Assembly: GCA_000063505.1 (NCBI GenBank)
Contig: CT971583.1
Location: 1,891,918-1,955,917 of the forward strand
DNA: 64,000 nt
Direction: 5' to 3'
From: Synechococcus sp. WH 7803
GTDB taxonomy: Bacteria > Cyanobacteriota > Cyanobacteriia > PCC-6307 > Cyanobiaceae
The notes beneath the pieces are model-generated. The model ran no database searches. It worked only from the letters and a program-made list of their open reading frames with translations, and was not told where the DNA came from. Both the position numbers and the translations under genes were made by a program. Within the stretch, counting starts at the first letter, position 1. Each line of letters starts with the position of its first letter. Of this stretch, positions 31,653 to 41,796 are shown one piece after another.

Positions 31653-32933
31653 ATGGGCCCAACCACCAACCCTAGGATCGTGCAGTGCCGGAGATTGGGC
31701 TTGGCAGGCGTTTGCTTCGAGGCGCTCAGCAAGAGCTACCCACCCCGGGGAGGATCCGATCCGGTCGAGGTGATCCGTGAACTCTCCCTCTCGATTGAAG
31801 ACGGGGAATTTCTGGTTTTGGTCGGCCCTTCAGGCTGCGGGAAAAGCACGCTGTTGCGTTTGATGGCGGGCCTGGAGACCCCAACGTCCGGAGAAATCTT
31901 GATCGGAGACCAGCCCGTCAGCCGGCTGCGTCCGGCCCAACGCAATGTGGCGATGGTGTTCCAGAGCTACGCGCTCTATCCCCACCTCAGCGTGCGCGAC
32001 AACCTGGGGTTCGGGCTGAGGCGCAGCCGCAGGCGGAGCGTGCTGCAGCAGATCGAGGACCAGCTCCATCGCACCACCCGGCGTTTTCCTCCGCGTCTGT
32101 CGTGGACATCGCCACGGGAAGCACGCCTGGAAATCCGGGTGAATGAGGTCGCGGAGGCCCTGGAACTGGATCAGCTGCTGGATCGACTCCCCAAGGAACT
32201 GTCTGGAGGCCAAAAACAGCGAGTGGCGCTGGGACGGGCCATGGCACGGCAACCAGACGTCTTTCTGATGGATGAACCTCTGAGCAATCTCGATGCCAAG
32301 TTGCGCGGCAGCACCCGCACGCGCATCGTTGATCTGCAGCGACAGCTGGGCACCACCACGCTGTACGTGACCCATGACCAGGTGGAGGCCATGACCATGG
32401 GCCACCGGATTGCGGTGCTCAATCAGGGCCGTCTGCAGCAGCTGGGTACACCGATGGAGCTCTACCGCTGGCCCTCGAACCTCTTCGTTGCCCAGTTCAT
32501 CGGAAGCCCGCCGATGAATGTGCTTCCCGTCACAGTGGCTTCCGCGGGAACCCTGCTGCTCGGTGAGCGTCGTCTTCCGGTCGAAGGCGCCCTGGCCGAT
32601 GCGCTGCCCGCTCTAGAAGGCCAGCAGTTGAACGGCGGAATCCGCCCGGAACAGCTTCGGATTGCTCCAGCAACCAACCGCAATCTTCCCGCGGATGTGA
32701 GTCACAGCGAGGTGTTGGGCAACGAACAACTGATCACCTGCCGGCTCCTGGATGGCGGCCACTTAATCCAGGTTCGCGCCGATCCCGACCTGGACGCTCG
32801 CCCCGGATCCCGCGTGCACCTGGAAGCCGAACCCAGTGCATGGCGACTGTTCGATCGCCTCGGCGAGGCGATTGCCCGGCCCCAGCCATCCCGGTCGAAC
32901 GACAACGAGCCGCTTCTGCCCAACTTGAACTGA
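31653..32933 (+). CDS. ABC transporter ATP-binding protein, MalK/UgpC/GgtA type
   Basis: 426 residues. Walker [13 protein letters not shown]-loop [10 protein letters not shown], signature [14 protein letters not shown], Walker [13 protein letters not shown] and H-loop YVTHD are all intact. The C-terminal 150 residues form the OB/TOBE region seen in sugar importers. An unusual insertion of about 40 residues ([18 protein letters not shown] onward) lies between Q-loop and signature. In cyanobacteria such an ATPase can serve several osmolyte or sugar importers; no permease is nearby. The start may be the GTG at 31680 or a later TTG, since homology begins at FEALSKSYP. Confidence 0.87.
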   Translation: MGPTTNPRIVQCRRLGLAGVCFEALSKSYPPRGGSDPVEVIRELSLSIEDGEFLVLVGPSGCGKSTLLRLMAGLETPTSGEILIGDQPVSRLRPAQRNVAMVFQSYALYPHLSVRDNLGFGLRRSRRRSVLQQIEDQLHRTTRRFPPRLSWTSPREARLEIRVNEVAEALELDQLLDRLPKELSGGQKQRVALGRAMARQPDVFLMDEPLSNLDAKLRGSTRTRIVDLQRQLGTTTLYVTHDQVEAMTMGHRIAVLNQGRLQQLGTPMELYRWPSNLFVAQFIGSPPMNVLPVTVASAGTLLLGERRLPVEGALADALPALEGQQLNGGIRPEQLRIAPATNRNLPADVSHSEVLGNEQLITCRLLDGGHLIQVRADPDLDARPGSRVHLEAEPSAWRLFDRLGEAIARPQPSRSNDNEPLLPNLN

Positions 32934-32954
32934 TGCTGCCGCTTGGGAAAGCGC

Positions 32955-35342
32955 TCAGCGCACCCACACCACGCTGCAGCCTGCCCCCCCGTCTCCCTGG
33001 TCAGCATCCACAACCCGTTCCACATAGGCCAGGGACTGGAACCAGTCCCTGAGGCCACGTTTGAGCCGTCCAGTGCCGATGCCGTGAATCACCCACACCG
33101 GACCGCTCGCACCGCGCAGCACCTCTTCCACAGCCGACTCGGCTTCATGAACGCGCATTCCGCGCACATCCACGGTGTTCCTTGATGTCCGCACCTCGGC
33201 ACTGCCGCTGCCGCGCCGCGCCTTCACCTGCACCTGAACCACCGGAGCAGCCGGGGGATCGGGTTTGCGTCCGTCCAGGCTTTCAACGCCCGAGAGCTCC
33301 ACAGTGCTGCGCATCACCCCGCAACGCACCTGGAGCTGCAGCCCATCGGCGGACACCTTCAGAACCTCAGCGGCCTTGCCGAGGGCCAGCAAGCGGATGC
33401 GATCGCCCACTTGCGGGCGCCAGCCTTGGTGCCGGCGACGTTCCGGCTCAGGGCGGTGGCGATCCTCGAGTTTGCGCAAGCGCTGCCCTGCTTTTCGGGC
33501 GGTTTCGCCATCAGCACGATCATCGCGGAGCCGCCGGATCAGCTGACGCACTTCTTTCTGTCCAGCACGGATCGAGGTCTCCAGGCGCTGTCGTCCCTGT
33601 TCCTGCCGTTCCGCGGAATGCTGTTTCTGCTTCTCCCAACGCTGCAGGAGTTCCTCATGCAGCAATTCGGTTCTTGCCAGCAATGCCGCAGCATCTTCCG
33701 CCGCGGCCTGTTGGCGCATGCGCTGTTCTTCAAGACCACGGATCACGGTGTTCACCTCACCATCTCCTGCAGGGGAGAGCAGGGCGCGAGCGTCATCGAT
33801 CACACTGGTCTCCAGCCCTAACCGGGTGGCGATCGCCAGGGCATTGCTCCGACCCGGGATCCCCCAGAGCAGGTGATAGGTGGGCGACAGCGTGTCGCTG
33901 TCGAAGGCGACTGAAGCGTTCTCAAAGCGAGCATCGCTGTACTTGAGAGCCTTGAGCTCACCGAAATGGGTGGTTGCCACGGTGAGCCGCGCACGGTCGG
34001 CCAGGGTGCGCAACAGTGCCGTCGCCAAAGCCGTGCCCTCACTGGGATCAGTGCCGGCCCCCACTTCATCCAGCAACACCAGAGCAGGGGCCGGCCCGGA
34101 ACGAATCGCCTCCAGGATGCGACCGATCCGTTTCACATGGCCGCTGAAGGTGGACAAGCTTTGCTGCAGCGATTGCTCATCGCCGATATCAGCGAGCACC
34201 TGGGCACACCAGGGAAGGGTGGGACTGCCCGTGCATGGCACCCAGAGCCCTGCCCGGGCCATCAAGGCGGCCAAACCGATGCTCTTCAGGGTGACGGTTT
34301 TACCGCCGGTGTTGGGGCCAGTGATCGCCACCACCCGCAGCGATGACGACACCTCGACGCTGACGGGCACCACGCTGGGACCCTGCTCGTTGCGCTCCTG
34401 CCACACGAGCAGAGGATGGCGCAGGGTTTTCAGCTCGAACGGTGCATCAACGGCCGACTCCAGGCGGGGAGGAACCGCACCGAGCCACTGCCCGTAGCGA
34501 CCGCGGGCGAGGGCCAGATCCAGCTTGAGCAGCACTTGCATCAGATGCTGGAGACCCTCAACCTGCTCAGCGACGGCCGCGCTGAGCTCAGCGAGCACGC
34601 GCTGCTCCTCCTCGCGGATCCGGCCGTCCACGTTGGCCAGCTTGTTCCCCAGGTCAATCACCACCTTGGGTTCCACGAACACGGTGCTGCCGGACGCGGA
34701 ACTGTCGTGCACCATTCCCGGACATTGCCCACCGGCACCGGCTTTGACGGCCAGGACGGGTCGGCCGTGGCGCTCGGCGATCACGGTGTCCTGGAGATGG
34801 GCCGCCCAACGTCTGATCACGTCCTGCAGCCTGTCCCGTCGCTTGGCCCGCAGCTCCTGCCACTGCCGCCGCAGACCATCGAGGCCCGGGCTGGCGCGAT
34901 CCGCAACCCGTCCCCCTTCTTCGATGGCGAATTTGAGGCGCTGCTCGAGATCAGGGAAGGTCGCCACATCCTCGAGCAGGGTCGTGCAAACGGGACGCAA
35001 TTCCGGTTCATCGATCTGTCGACGCAACCGACGCGCGGCGGCCAGGGTGTCTGCCACCTCCAAAAGCTCCTCACCCGAGGCGGTTCCCCCTTTGCTGCAG
35101 CGCAACAGGGTTGGCGCGAGATCACGCACACCCTGAAAACTCAACCCCCCGTCGAGAACACCATCCAGAGAGGCCATCTCCAGGGTCTGTGCCTGAAGCG
35201 TGAGGCTGGCTGGGAGCGAGTCTGGAAGGGGATCGCCCTTGCAGTGTCGACGCCCCTGCACCGTGCTGGCGAAACTGGCGAGGTGTTCACAGAGCCGCGG
35301 CCACTCGAGCAGCTCCAGGGTTTCCTGAAGTGCAGACATCAA
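32955..35342 (-). CDS. mutS2: MutS2 ATPase with C-terminal Smr nuclease domain
   Basis: 795 residues. The MutS-type ATPase has Walker A TGPNTGGKTVTLK and the downstream VLLDEVGAGTDPSEG. A coiled KOW-like region and an Smr domain (VDVRGMRVHEAESAVEEVL, HGIGTGRLKRGLRDW) complete it. MutS2 suppresses recombination or rescues collided ribosomes, depending on species; it is not mismatch repair. The start overlaps the upstream VOC gene by four bases (ATGA). Confidence 0.95.
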   Translation of the reverse strand: MMSALQETLELLEWPRLCEHLASFASTVQGRRHCKGDPLPDSLPASLTLQAQTLEMASLDGVLDGGLSFQGVRDLAPTLLRCSKGGTASGEELLEVADTLAAARRLRRQIDEPELRPVCTTLLEDVATFPDLEQRLKFAIEEGGRVADRASPGLDGLRRQWQELRAKRRDRLQDVIRRWAAHLQDTVIAERHGRPVLAVKAGAGGQCPGMVHDSSASGSTVFVEPKVVIDLGNKLANVDGRIREEEQRVLAELSAAVAEQVEGLQHLMQVLLKLDLALARGRYGQWLGAVPPRLESAVDAPFELKTLRHPLLVWQERNEQGPSVVPVSVEVSSSLRVVAITGPNTGGKTVTLKSIGLAALMARAGLWVPCTGSPTLPWCAQVLADIGDEQSLQQSLSTFSGHVKRIGRILEAIRSGPAPALVLLDEVGAGTDPSEGTALATALLRTLADRARLTVATTHFGELKALKYSDARFENASVAFDSDTLSPTYHLLWGIPGRSNALAIATRLGLETSVIDDARALLSPAGDGEVNTVIRGLEEQRMRQQAAAEDAAALLARTELLHEELLQRWEKQKQHSAERQEQGRQRLETSIRAGQKEVRQLIRRLRDDRADGETARKAGQRLRKLEDRHRPEPERRRHQGWRPQVGDRIRLLALGKAAEVLKVSADGLQLQVRCGVMRSTVELSGVESLDGRKPDPPAAPVVQVQVKARRGSGSAEVRTSRNTVDVRGMRVHEAESAVEEVLRGASGPVWVIHGIGTGRLKRGLRDWFQSLAYVERVVDADQGDGGAGCSVVWVR

Positions 35343-35737
35343 TCGGCTTCGGTTGCACCTGGCTGATTGGAGGGAATGCCACCAGGGGGCTCATAAAGCA
35401 TTTCCAGCCAGTTGCCCTCCGGATCCCGCAGGTAAAAGGAGGCGGTGCCATCGCGGTGATCATGAACGGCACCCACAGCCACACCTGCAGCCTTCAATTG
35501 ATCGTGAACCGCATCCACTTCGGCACGGTCACGGAAGTGGAACGCGAAGTGTGGCCCTGCAGCTTTGTAGTTCGGCCCCAGCAAAGCGAGACCGTCACGG
35601 GACTTGGCGGCTTCCATGTAGCACCAATCGTCTGCATTCCAGACCATCTCCATTCCCAGCTGGGAATAGAAAGCCACAGCCCTATCCATATCTTCAACGC
35701 GGATGGCGACGTGGCCTAGGCGCTCCACCACTGGCAT
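35339..35737 (-). CDS. VOC-family protein, glyoxalase I-like
   Basis: 132 residues, one VOC superfamily metal site. Motifs are LGHVAIRVEDMDRAVAFYSQLG, HFAFHFRDRAEVDAVHDQL and YLRDPEGNWLEMLYEPP. Lactoylglutathione lyase is the likeliest function, but the family is broad. Its stop is coupled to the mutS2 start. Confidence 0.85.
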   Translation of the reverse strand: MPVVERLGHVAIRVEDMDRAVAFYSQLGMEMVWNADDWCYMEAAKSRDGLALLGPNYKAAGPHFAFHFRDRAEVDAVHDQLKAAGVAVGAVHDHRDGTASFYLRDPEGNWLEMLYEPPGGIPSNQPGATEAD

Positions 35738-35757
35738 GGACCGGATTTCGAATCAGA

Positions 35758-36036
35758 TCATTCTGAATGGTGCTCGACGTCAGACGAGAGCACCATGGGG
35801 TTGTTCTGGTTGAGGGTCGACCTCCCAGCGCGAGGTGCCTGGGCAAAAGAAATGCTCAATGACGTATGGCAGACACATCCAATCGATAAGCAGATCAATC
35901 CACTCCCAAGCAGCACCAATCCCTCGGAGCGGTCTTGACGATCACCGCCGGTGAGCAGATGCCCTGAAAGAACGAAGGCAATGGCTGCACAAACAAATGG
36001 CAGAGGGCTCCAGAAACACGACGGACGAACTGAAGC
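35758..36036 (-). CDS. Small two-helix membrane protein
   Basis: 92 residues from the ATG at 36036; an earlier start at 36096 would overlap the hemB end. Two hydrophobic stretches (SPLPFVCAAIAFVLSGHLL and GLVLLGSGLICLSIGCVC) suggest a membrane protein. Polar C-terminus with no motif. It follows hemB in the same direction, so it may share its transcript. Unknown function. Confidence 0.5.
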   Translation of the reverse strand, partial: ASVRPSCFWSPLPFVCAAIAFVLSGHLLTGGDRQDRSEGLVLLGSGLICLSIGCVCHTSLSISFAQAPRAGRSTLNQNNPMVLSSDVEHHSE

Positions 36037-36077
36037 CATAAACAGACATGCACTGAGGTCTGGATAGCTCGCTTTGG

Positions 36078-37079
36078 CTACTCCTGCAGCAACCACTCAG
36101 CGGCATCACAAGCGTGATAAGTGAGGATCAGATCCGCACCGGCACGCTTGAAGCTGAGCAAGGTCTCCAGCACCACGGCTTTCTCATCGATCCAGCCGCG
36201 CTCGGCCGCCGCTTTGACCATGGAATACTCACCACTCACGTTGTAAGCGGCGATGGGCAACTCCGACTCTTCCCGCAGGCGGTGAATGATGTCGAGATAG
36301 GCGAGTCCGGGTTTCACCATCATGATGTCGGCCCCTTCCTGCTCATCGAGCTGGGCCTCCGTGATGGCTTCCCTGGCATTGGCGGGATCCATCTGATAGG
36401 TGTCTTTGTTCTTGGGAATGGGCTTACTGCCGGCAGCGCGGGGCGCTGAATCGAGCGCTTCCCGGAACGGGCCGTAATAGGCCGAGGAGTATTTGGCGGT
36501 GTAGCTGATGATTCCCACATGCTCGAAGCCCTCGTCGTCGAGCGCTTCACGGATCGCACCAACCCGCCCATCCATCATGTCGCTGGGTCCGATCAGATCC
36601 GCACCGGCTCTGGCCTGAGCAACCGCCTGCTTGCAGAGCAACTCAATCGTTTCATCGTTGAGCACCACCCCCTGGTCGCTGACGATGCCGTCATGGCCAT
36701 CGCAGGAGTAAGGGTCGAGGGCCACGTCCGTCATGATCGCCATCTCGGGAAGCTCCTGCTTGAGCTGTCGAATGGCCCGCGGGATTAACCCGTTCTCGTT
36801 GAAGCATTCCGCACCATCTTCGGTTTTGAGTCCCTCCGACACTTTCGGGAACAACACCACACAGCGGATTCCGAGATCCCAGGCGCGCCGCACCTCACCG
36901 CTGAGCTGCTCCAGACTCCAGCGCTTGGCCCCGGGCATGGCCCCGATCGGCTCCACAGCTGCGCCTTCATGCACAAACAGCGGATAGATGAAATCGGCAG
37001 CTGAGAGGCTGGTCTCACGCACCATGGCCCGCAGGGAAGCGGTGCGGCGCAGACGGCGTGGGCGGTAGGTGAGGTCCAT
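36078..37079 (-). CDS. hemB: Delta-aminolevulinic acid dehydratase (porphobilinogen synthase)
   Basis: 333 residues; condenses two 5-aminolevulinates to porphobilinogen for haem, chlorophyll and phycobilin synthesis. Schiff-base lysines are in SYTAKYSSAYYGPFR and MMVKPGLAYLD. The metal-site sequence DVALDPYSCDGHDG has Asp and Ala where zinc enzymes have three Cys, so this is the Mg/K-dependent type expected for phototrophs. Confidence 0.97.
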   Translation of the reverse strand: MDLTYRPRRLRRTASLRAMVRETSLSAADFIYPLFVHEGAAVEPIGAMPGAKRWSLEQLSGEVRRAWDLGIRCVVLFPKVSEGLKTEDGAECFNENGLIPRAIRQLKQELPEMAIMTDVALDPYSCDGHDGIVSDQGVVLNDETIELLCKQAVAQARAGADLIGPSDMMDGRVGAIREALDDEGFEHVGIISYTAKYSSAYYGPFREALDSAPRAAGSKPIPKNKDTYQMDPANAREAITEAQLDEQEGADIMMVKPGLAYLDIIHRLREESELPIAAYNVSGEYSMVKAAAERGWIDEKAVVLETLLSFKRAGADLILTYHACDAAEWLLQE

Positions 37080-37130
37080 CAGCGGGCCAATTCAAGGTTG
37101 CGATCGTAAGCCGCAAACCTGGACGACTCC

Positions 37131-38102
37131 TCAAAGCCGAGCGGTTTGCAGCCAGTCGCGGCGGGGGTCATCGCCGCGCTCCTCACGCAAGCGCTCAAGC
37201 AGGGAACGCTGCGTTTCAGACCATTGAGGCGGCCACTGCAGGGTGAGTGTGAGCAGAAGATCTCCGCGACCGGTTTTCAGCGGCCAGCCCTTGCCCTTGA
37301 GGCGCAGACTGCGGCCTGGGCTGGTTCCCGCCGGGATCGACACCTCGGCTTCACCGTCCGGCGTCATCACGGTGACGGTGCCTCCGAGCGCCAACTCATC
37401 GAGAGCCACAGGGAGATCAGCCCGCAGCTGATCTCCCTCGAAACGCCAGACAGGATGGGACTGAACCTCCAGGTTCAAGTAGAGATCACCGCGACGTCCC
37501 GTTCCCGGTTGGAGGTTGCCCTTCCCTTTAAGGCGCAGGCGAGACCCCGTCTTTACACCCGCTGGGATCCGCACCTGCACCCGTTCATCATTCACCGAAA
37601 GGGTGCGTTCAGCACCACGAAAGGCCTCAGCAAAGCTCACCTTCACTGTGGCTTCTGCATCGAGATTCACTGGAGGGCGGGACGCTCCTCGGGGAAAGCC
37701 GCCGCCAGCAAAACCACCGGGGAAACCACCACCCGCGAAACCGCCCGGCGCGCCACCAAAGCCACCAGCACCCGGACCGCCAAAACGGCCGAGCAGGTCA
37801 TTGATGAAATCATCGAAATTGCCGTACCGGCCAAAATCCACATCCACACCACCGGCACCGCCGCCGGCCTGGTTCCAGTACTGCCCAAATTGTTCGTAGC
37901 GCTTGCGCTTCTCAGGATCCGAGAGAACCTCGTAGGCCTCACTCACTTCCTTGAACTTGGCCTCAGCGTCTTTGTCTCCGGGGTTCACATCCGGGTGGTA
38001 CTGCCGGGCCAGTTTGCGGAACGCCCTTTTGATGGCGTCAGCATCGGCTCCACGATCCACACCGAGCACCTTGAAGTAATCGCGGTACCCACTGCCTGCC
38101 AT
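37131..38102 (-). CDS. DnaJ-family co-chaperone without zinc finger (CbpA-like)
   Basis: 323 residues. The J-domain has the HPD motif in [21 protein letters not shown] Gly/Phe-rich linker of about 50 residues follows, then two beta-sandwich substrate-binding domains ([22 protein letters not shown] and onward). The CxxCxGxG zinc repeats of DnaJ are absent, placing it in class B. It stimulates Hsp70 ATPase. Separated from hemB by about 50 bp. Confidence 0.93.
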   Translation of the reverse strand: MAGSGYRDYFKVLGVDRGADADAIKRAFRKLARQYHPDVNPGDKDAEAKFKEVSEAYEVLSDPEKRKRYEQFGQYWNQAGGGAGGVDVDFGRYGNFDDFINDLLGRFGGPGAGGFGGAPGGFAGGGFPGGFAGGGFPRGASRPPVNLDAEATVKVSFAEAFRGAERTLSVNDERVQVRIPAGVKTGSRLRLKGKGNLQPGTGRRGDLYLNLEVQSHPVWRFEGDQLRADLPVALDELALGGTVTVMTPDGEAEVSIPAGTSPGRSLRLKGKGWPLKTGRGDLLLTLTLQWPPQWSETQRSLLERLREERGDDPRRDWLQTARL

Positions 38103-38218
38103 GGTGATCGTTCAGCCCGAAGACTCCACTACAACTGAGTCTCCCAGTTCCATCCTGAGTTCGGCACCTTGGCCGCAGGCCGGATGCCCGTACGCCCGAA
38201 CGCACGTACATTTTCAAA

Positions 38219-38587
38219 ATGAACCGACTTTTTCTTCTCGGCACGCTCTCCAGTGCGGGGCTTGGTCTTCTCGGTGCGGGGATGGTGCACTCAGCTCCCG
38301 ACCCAGCGGCTCTGGCTGACCATCTCAGCGAGACCAAGGTTCTGTACTACGGATCCTGGCGGTGTCCCGCCTGTCAGGCGCAAGGTCGTCTATTTGGCGA
38401 TGCGGTCACCAAGCTTCCTTACGTGGAATGCGCCAAACCCCAGGAGCTGCCTATTCAGGCCGCTGCCTGCAAAACAGCCAAGATCCGCGCCTATCCAACC
38501 TGGATCTTGCCGTCAGGTGAACGCCGCGAAGGGGTGCAATCACTGGAGGAACTTGAGGTTTGGTCAGGGATGAGCCCAACCCCCTGA
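38219..38587 (+). CDS. Secreted or membrane-anchored thioredoxin-fold protein
   Basis: 122 residues. An N-terminal hydrophobic segment (LFLLGTLSSAGLGLLGAGMV) is followed by a thioredoxin-like domain with the redox pair CPAC in YYGSWRCPACQAQGRLFG and cis-Pro region AYPTWILPSG. This resembles the C-terminal domain of cyanobacterial VKOR proteins. It probably acts on disulphides in the lumen or periplasm. It ends one or two bases before the bicA start. Confidence 0.85.
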   Translation: MNRLFLLGTLSSAGLGLLGAGMVHSAPDPAALADHLSETKVLYYGSWRCPACQAQGRLFGDAVTKLPYVECAKPQELPIQAAACKTAKIRAYPTWILPSGERREGVQSLEELEVWSGMSPTP

Positions 38588-38591
38588 GGTG

Positions 38592-40232
38592 ATGAACCAA
38601 CGCAGGCACGCTGTCATTCATGGTTTCAGCTGGAGCCATTGGCGTGGAGATCTCTCCGGCGGGCTCACCGCAGCGGTTGTGGCACTGCCCCTGGCATTGG
38701 CCTTCGGCAATGCCGCCCTCGGACCGGGTGGAGCCATTTATGGGCTCTATGGAGCCATCGTGACCGGATTCCTCGCAGCTCTGCTTGGGGGAACACCTGC
38801 CCAGGTCAGCGGACCAACGGGCCCGATGAGCGTCACCGTGGCTGGCGTTGTCGGCAGCCTTGCGGCTGTCGGCGTCAGCCGTGAACTCAGCAGCGGGGAG
38901 CTGCTGCCGCTGGTGATGGCCGCCGTGGTGATCGGAGGACTCTTTCAGATCCTGATGGGAGCGCTGAGGCTCGGGCGGTACATCACGCTTGTGCCTTACT
39001 CGGTGGTCTCCGGTTTCATGACCGGCATCGGGGTAATCATCCTCTGCCTGCAAATCGGCCCGTTGCTGGGAATCAACAGCCGCGGCGGCGTGTTGCAGTC
39101 GTTGCAGATGGTGCTCACAGAGTTCAGTCCCCAGCCGGCGGCGCTGCTGGTGGGTGCCACCACCCTGCTGGTGGTGTTCGGCTGTCCGCGCCGGCTCAGC
39201 CAGGTGATTCCGTCACCCTTGATGGCACTTGTGCTGATCACGCCTCTGTCGCTGTGGCTGTTTCCAGACCAGCTGCCGCGCATTGGCAGCATCCCAGAAG
39301 GGGGACTGAGTTTCACCTTGCCGAATTGGCAGGAGCATCTGCCGGTTGTGCTGCGGGCTGGCTTGGTGCTGGCCCTTCTTGGCGCGATCGATTCGTTGCT
39401 CACCTCCCTGGTTGCCGACAACATCAGTCACACCCGGCATCGATCCGATCGCGAACTGGTGGGCCAGGGCGTCGCCAACAGCGTGGCCGGTCTCTTCGGC
39501 GGGCTTCCAGGTGCAGGGGCCACGATGCGCACAGTGATCAACATCCAATCCGGGGGGCGCACGCCCCTCTCGGGGATGACCCACTCGATCGTGCTGCTGG
39601 TCTTGCTTTTGGGCGCCGGACCTCTGGCCGAAGGGATCCCCACCGCCCTTTTGGCGGGAATCCTGATCAAGGTGGGCGTCGACATCATCGACTGGGGGTT
39701 CCTGCGCCGCGCCCACCGGCTCTCCTTCAAGACGGCTTTGGTGATGTGGGGTGTTCTGCTGATGACCGTGTTCTGGGACCTGATCGGCGCAGTGCTGGTG
39801 GGAATGTTCGTGGCCAACCTGCTCACGATCGAGTCGCTCACCGCCCATCAGCTCGGCACCATGAACCAACACCAGGAACCGCTGAACGCTGAAGAGCAAA
39901 CCCTGCTGAAACGCTGCGGAGATGATCTGATGCTGTTCAGGCTGCAAGGGCCTCTCAGTTTCGGAGCAGCCAAAGGAATCAGTGAACGGATGATGCTTGT
40001 GCGCCAATACCGGATTCTTTTGCTGGATATCACCGATGTCCCCCATCTCGGGGTCACAGCCAGCCTGGCGATCGAGCGCATGGTGCAGGAGGCAGCACAG
40101 CACGACCGTCAGGTGCTTGTGGCCGGCGCAGCCGGCAAGGTGAAACGACGGCTTGAGCTCTTCGGCATTCCAGCGCTCGTTGATACCCGCCTCGAGGCCT
40201 TACGTGTGGCCGAACAGCGCCTCAACAGTTGA
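38592..40232 (+). CDS. bicA: SulP-family bicarbonate transporter (BicA type)
   Basis: 546 residues from the ATG at 38592; a GTG at 38589 is one codon earlier. The SulP transmembrane core is clear (GDLSGGLTAAVVALPLALAFG, SGPTGPMSVT, GAIDSLLTSLVAD, GLPGAGATMRTVINIQSGGRT), about 12-14 helices. A C-terminal STAS domain (LLLDITDVPHLGVTASLAIE) follows. The sequence is close to PCC 7002 BicA, a sodium-dependent HCO3- importer of the carbon-concentrating mechanism. Some marine SulP proteins may carry sulphate, so the substrate is likely but not certain. Confidence 0.87.
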   Translation: MNQRRHAVIHGFSWSHWRGDLSGGLTAAVVALPLALAFGNAALGPGGAIYGLYGAIVTGFLAALLGGTPAQVSGPTGPMSVTVAGVVGSLAAVGVSRELSSGELLPLVMAAVVIGGLFQILMGALRLGRYITLVPYSVVSGFMTGIGVIILCLQIGPLLGINSRGGVLQSLQMVLTEFSPQPAALLVGATTLLVVFGCPRRLSQVIPSPLMALVLITPLSLWLFPDQLPRIGSIPEGGLSFTLPNWQEHLPVVLRAGLVLALLGAIDSLLTSLVADNISHTRHRSDRELVGQGVANSVAGLFGGLPGAGATMRTVINIQSGGRTPLSGMTHSIVLLVLLLGAGPLAEGIPTALLAGILIKVGVDIIDWGFLRRAHRLSFKTALVMWGVLLMTVFWDLIGAVLVGMFVANLLTIESLTAHQLGTMNQHQEPLNAEEQTLLKRCGDDLMLFRLQGPLSFGAAKGISERMMLVRQYRILLLDITDVPHLGVTASLAIERMVQEAAQHDRQVLVAGAAGKVKRRLELFGIPALVDTRLEALRVAEQRLNS

Positions 40233-40242
40233 TGATTCGGCG

Positions 40243-40259
40243 TCACCGCCCTTCGGTGA
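40243..40259. terminator. Hairpin between bicA and arsH ends
   Basis: TCACCG (40243-40248) pairs with CGGTGA (40254-40259) around a CCCTT loop. The hairpin overlaps the arsH stop and lies 10 bases after bicA. No T-run is present, so termination is weakly supported. Confidence 0.35.
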
Positions 40260-40944
40260 TGGAAGCGATCCCCATGCGCTGCTCAAGCATCTGCGCCGTC
40301 TCCTCACGCTCACTGAAACGATCCGCCAGCTGGCGCTGATTGGGACGGATTAGAAGGGTGAAGCGAATCAATTCCTCGCACACATCAATCAAACGCTCGC
40401 GATACGCGGAGTGCTTCATCGTGCAGTCGTCGTTGAATTCAGCCGTGGAGCGGGGAACACTGCTCTGATTCGGGATGCAGATCATGCGCATCCAGCGTCC
40501 AAGAATGCGAAGACTATTCACGGTATTAAACGACTGAGACCCGCCCGATACCTGCGCGAGGGCAAGGGTTTTCCCTTGGGTGGGCCTGGAGGCGCCACTT
40601 TGAAGCGGGATCCAGTCGATCTGATTTTTGAAAACACCACTGAGATTTCCGTGCAGTTCTGGTGAACACCAGAACTGCCCCTCCGACCAAGCCACCAAAT
40701 CCCTGAGCTCCTTCACCTTCGGATGATCCGACAACTCGGAGTCAAAAGGGGGAAGATCATGGGGATCAAACACCCTGACCTCAGCCCCCATGGCCTCAAG
40801 GATGCGCTGGGCCTCGAGGGTGAGGCAGCGCGAGCAGGAGTTGGCACGCAACGAGCCATACAGGGCAAGGATTCTTGGCCGGTGAGTGATCGCTTGAACG
40901 GGCTGGAACTGCTCGAAGGAAGGAGCGGGTGGGTAGGAAACCAT
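40243..40944 (-). CDS. arsH: ArsH-like NADPH-dependent FMN reductase
   Basis: 233 residues from the ATG at 40944, the normal ArsH length; earlier in-frame starts reach 41136. The flavodoxin-like phosphate loop [17 protein letters not shown] and the sequence [27 protein letters not shown] are typical of ArsH. Such proteins oxidise organoarsenicals or reduce quinones and metals. No other ars gene is adjacent. It marks the left edge of the accessory region. Confidence 0.9.
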   Translation of the reverse strand: MVSYPPAPSFEQFQPVQAITHRPRILALYGSLRANSCSRCLTLEAQRILEAMGAEVRVFDPHDLPPFDSELSDHPKVKELRDLVAWSEGQFWCSPELHGNLSGVFKNQIDWIPLQSGASRPTQGKTLALAQVSGGSQSFNTVNSLRILGRWMRMICIPNQSSVPRSTAEFNDDCTMKHSAYRERLIDVCEELIRFTLLIRPNQRQLADRFSEREETAQMLEQRMGIASITEGR

Positions 40945-41138
40945 TGATTCATCAACCAAACTTGATGAATTCAGCCTTACCGGTCTTGGCTTGTATCGCC
41001 ATAGGGGTGCCCGAACCCCATGGGCGTGGAACCGCACTCGAGCGCAGAAGCTGCAGCAGTTAGAGAACAAGAACCATCGCAACAGCCTGAGGCCGACCTC
41101 GGGCTTCCGATCTAAACCACACAAAGGTGCATTCACCC

Positions 41139-41336
41139 ATGATCAATTCTCTTTTGATCGCCCAGCTATTTTTCGCAAGCGATTACCAAGGCTGGGTCGA
41201 CAGCCAGACCCCTGCAGAACTGTGCCAGGAGTACCAGGACGGAATGATTCAGCAACAGTATCTACCGGGAGGGCGTTCGCAAACGCCCTGCGGTGAGGGA
41301 ACCTTTGACGACCCCCTGGATTACATCCCTCAATAA
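41139..41336 (+). CDS. Small hypothetical, possibly secreted
   Basis: 65 residues from the ATG at 41139. The first 12 are mildly hydrophobic ([13 protein letters not shown]), then a polar segment ([25 protein letters not shown]). Two Cys. Unknown. Intergenic space on both sides and a coherent composition make it plausible, not proven. Confidence 0.45.
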   Translation: MINSLLIAQLFFASDYQGWVDSQTPAELCQEYQDGMIQQQYLPGGRSQTPCGEGTFDDPLDYIPQ

Positions 41337-41369
41337 AAGAATCAACGCCAATGGCGATTGAGGGGACGA

Positions 41370-41642
41370 TCAGGCATCGAGGTAGGAACTAATCACCGTG
41401 CTTTCGATCACGTGACCAGCACCGCGGATCATCTCCTTGTTGTCTTCAAAAATCTTTTGGGCCACCCCAACAGGACCCTGCTGAACTGCGCACACTTTGG
41501 TGGGATCATCCTTGCTGACACCACGAAACAGTGATTTCACCCCCACCGCGGCGTGCATTTTGGCAACGTCATCGCTGTCGTAAATCGCAGCCCATTCAGC
41601 GAAGGGGACACTGAGATTGAACGTCCAGACCGTGGTTTCCAT
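41370..41642 (-). CDS. DUF3764-family protein
   Basis: 90 residues from the ATG at 41642. VWTFNLSVPFAEWAAIYDSD, HAAVGVKSLFRGVSKDDPTKVCAVQQG and FEDNKEMIRGAGHVIESTVISSYL fit DUF3764, a small marine cyanobacterial family with a dimeric alpha/beta-barrel look. Function unknown. The frame could extend upstream to 41822, but that part is not family-like. Confidence 0.75.
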   Translation of the reverse strand: METTVWTFNLSVPFAEWAAIYDSDDVAKMHAAVGVKSLFRGVSKDDPTKVCAVQQGPVGVAQKIFEDNKEMIRGAGHVIESTVISSYLDA

Positions 41643-41796
41643 TGAAGTGATGAGGATGATTGATTGAAGCACCGATTCAGCGATCGATCCGTATTGGCCA
41701 CAACAGCCAACACTCGAAGTCGCGATCGGAGGGCCTTGCGCGCCAATCAAGACGCACGACCGCTTACGCTTGAACAAATTGTAGCGCAAAGACACC

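Noticed and set aside
37146..38138. 330-codon frame antisense to the dnaJ-type gene
   Set aside because: The sense frame has J-domain and HPD motif; the antisense has none.
39213..40103. Long antisense frame across bicA
   Set aside because: Composition (Gln/His-rich) is typical of antisense to a GC-rich membrane protein; no family-like segment.
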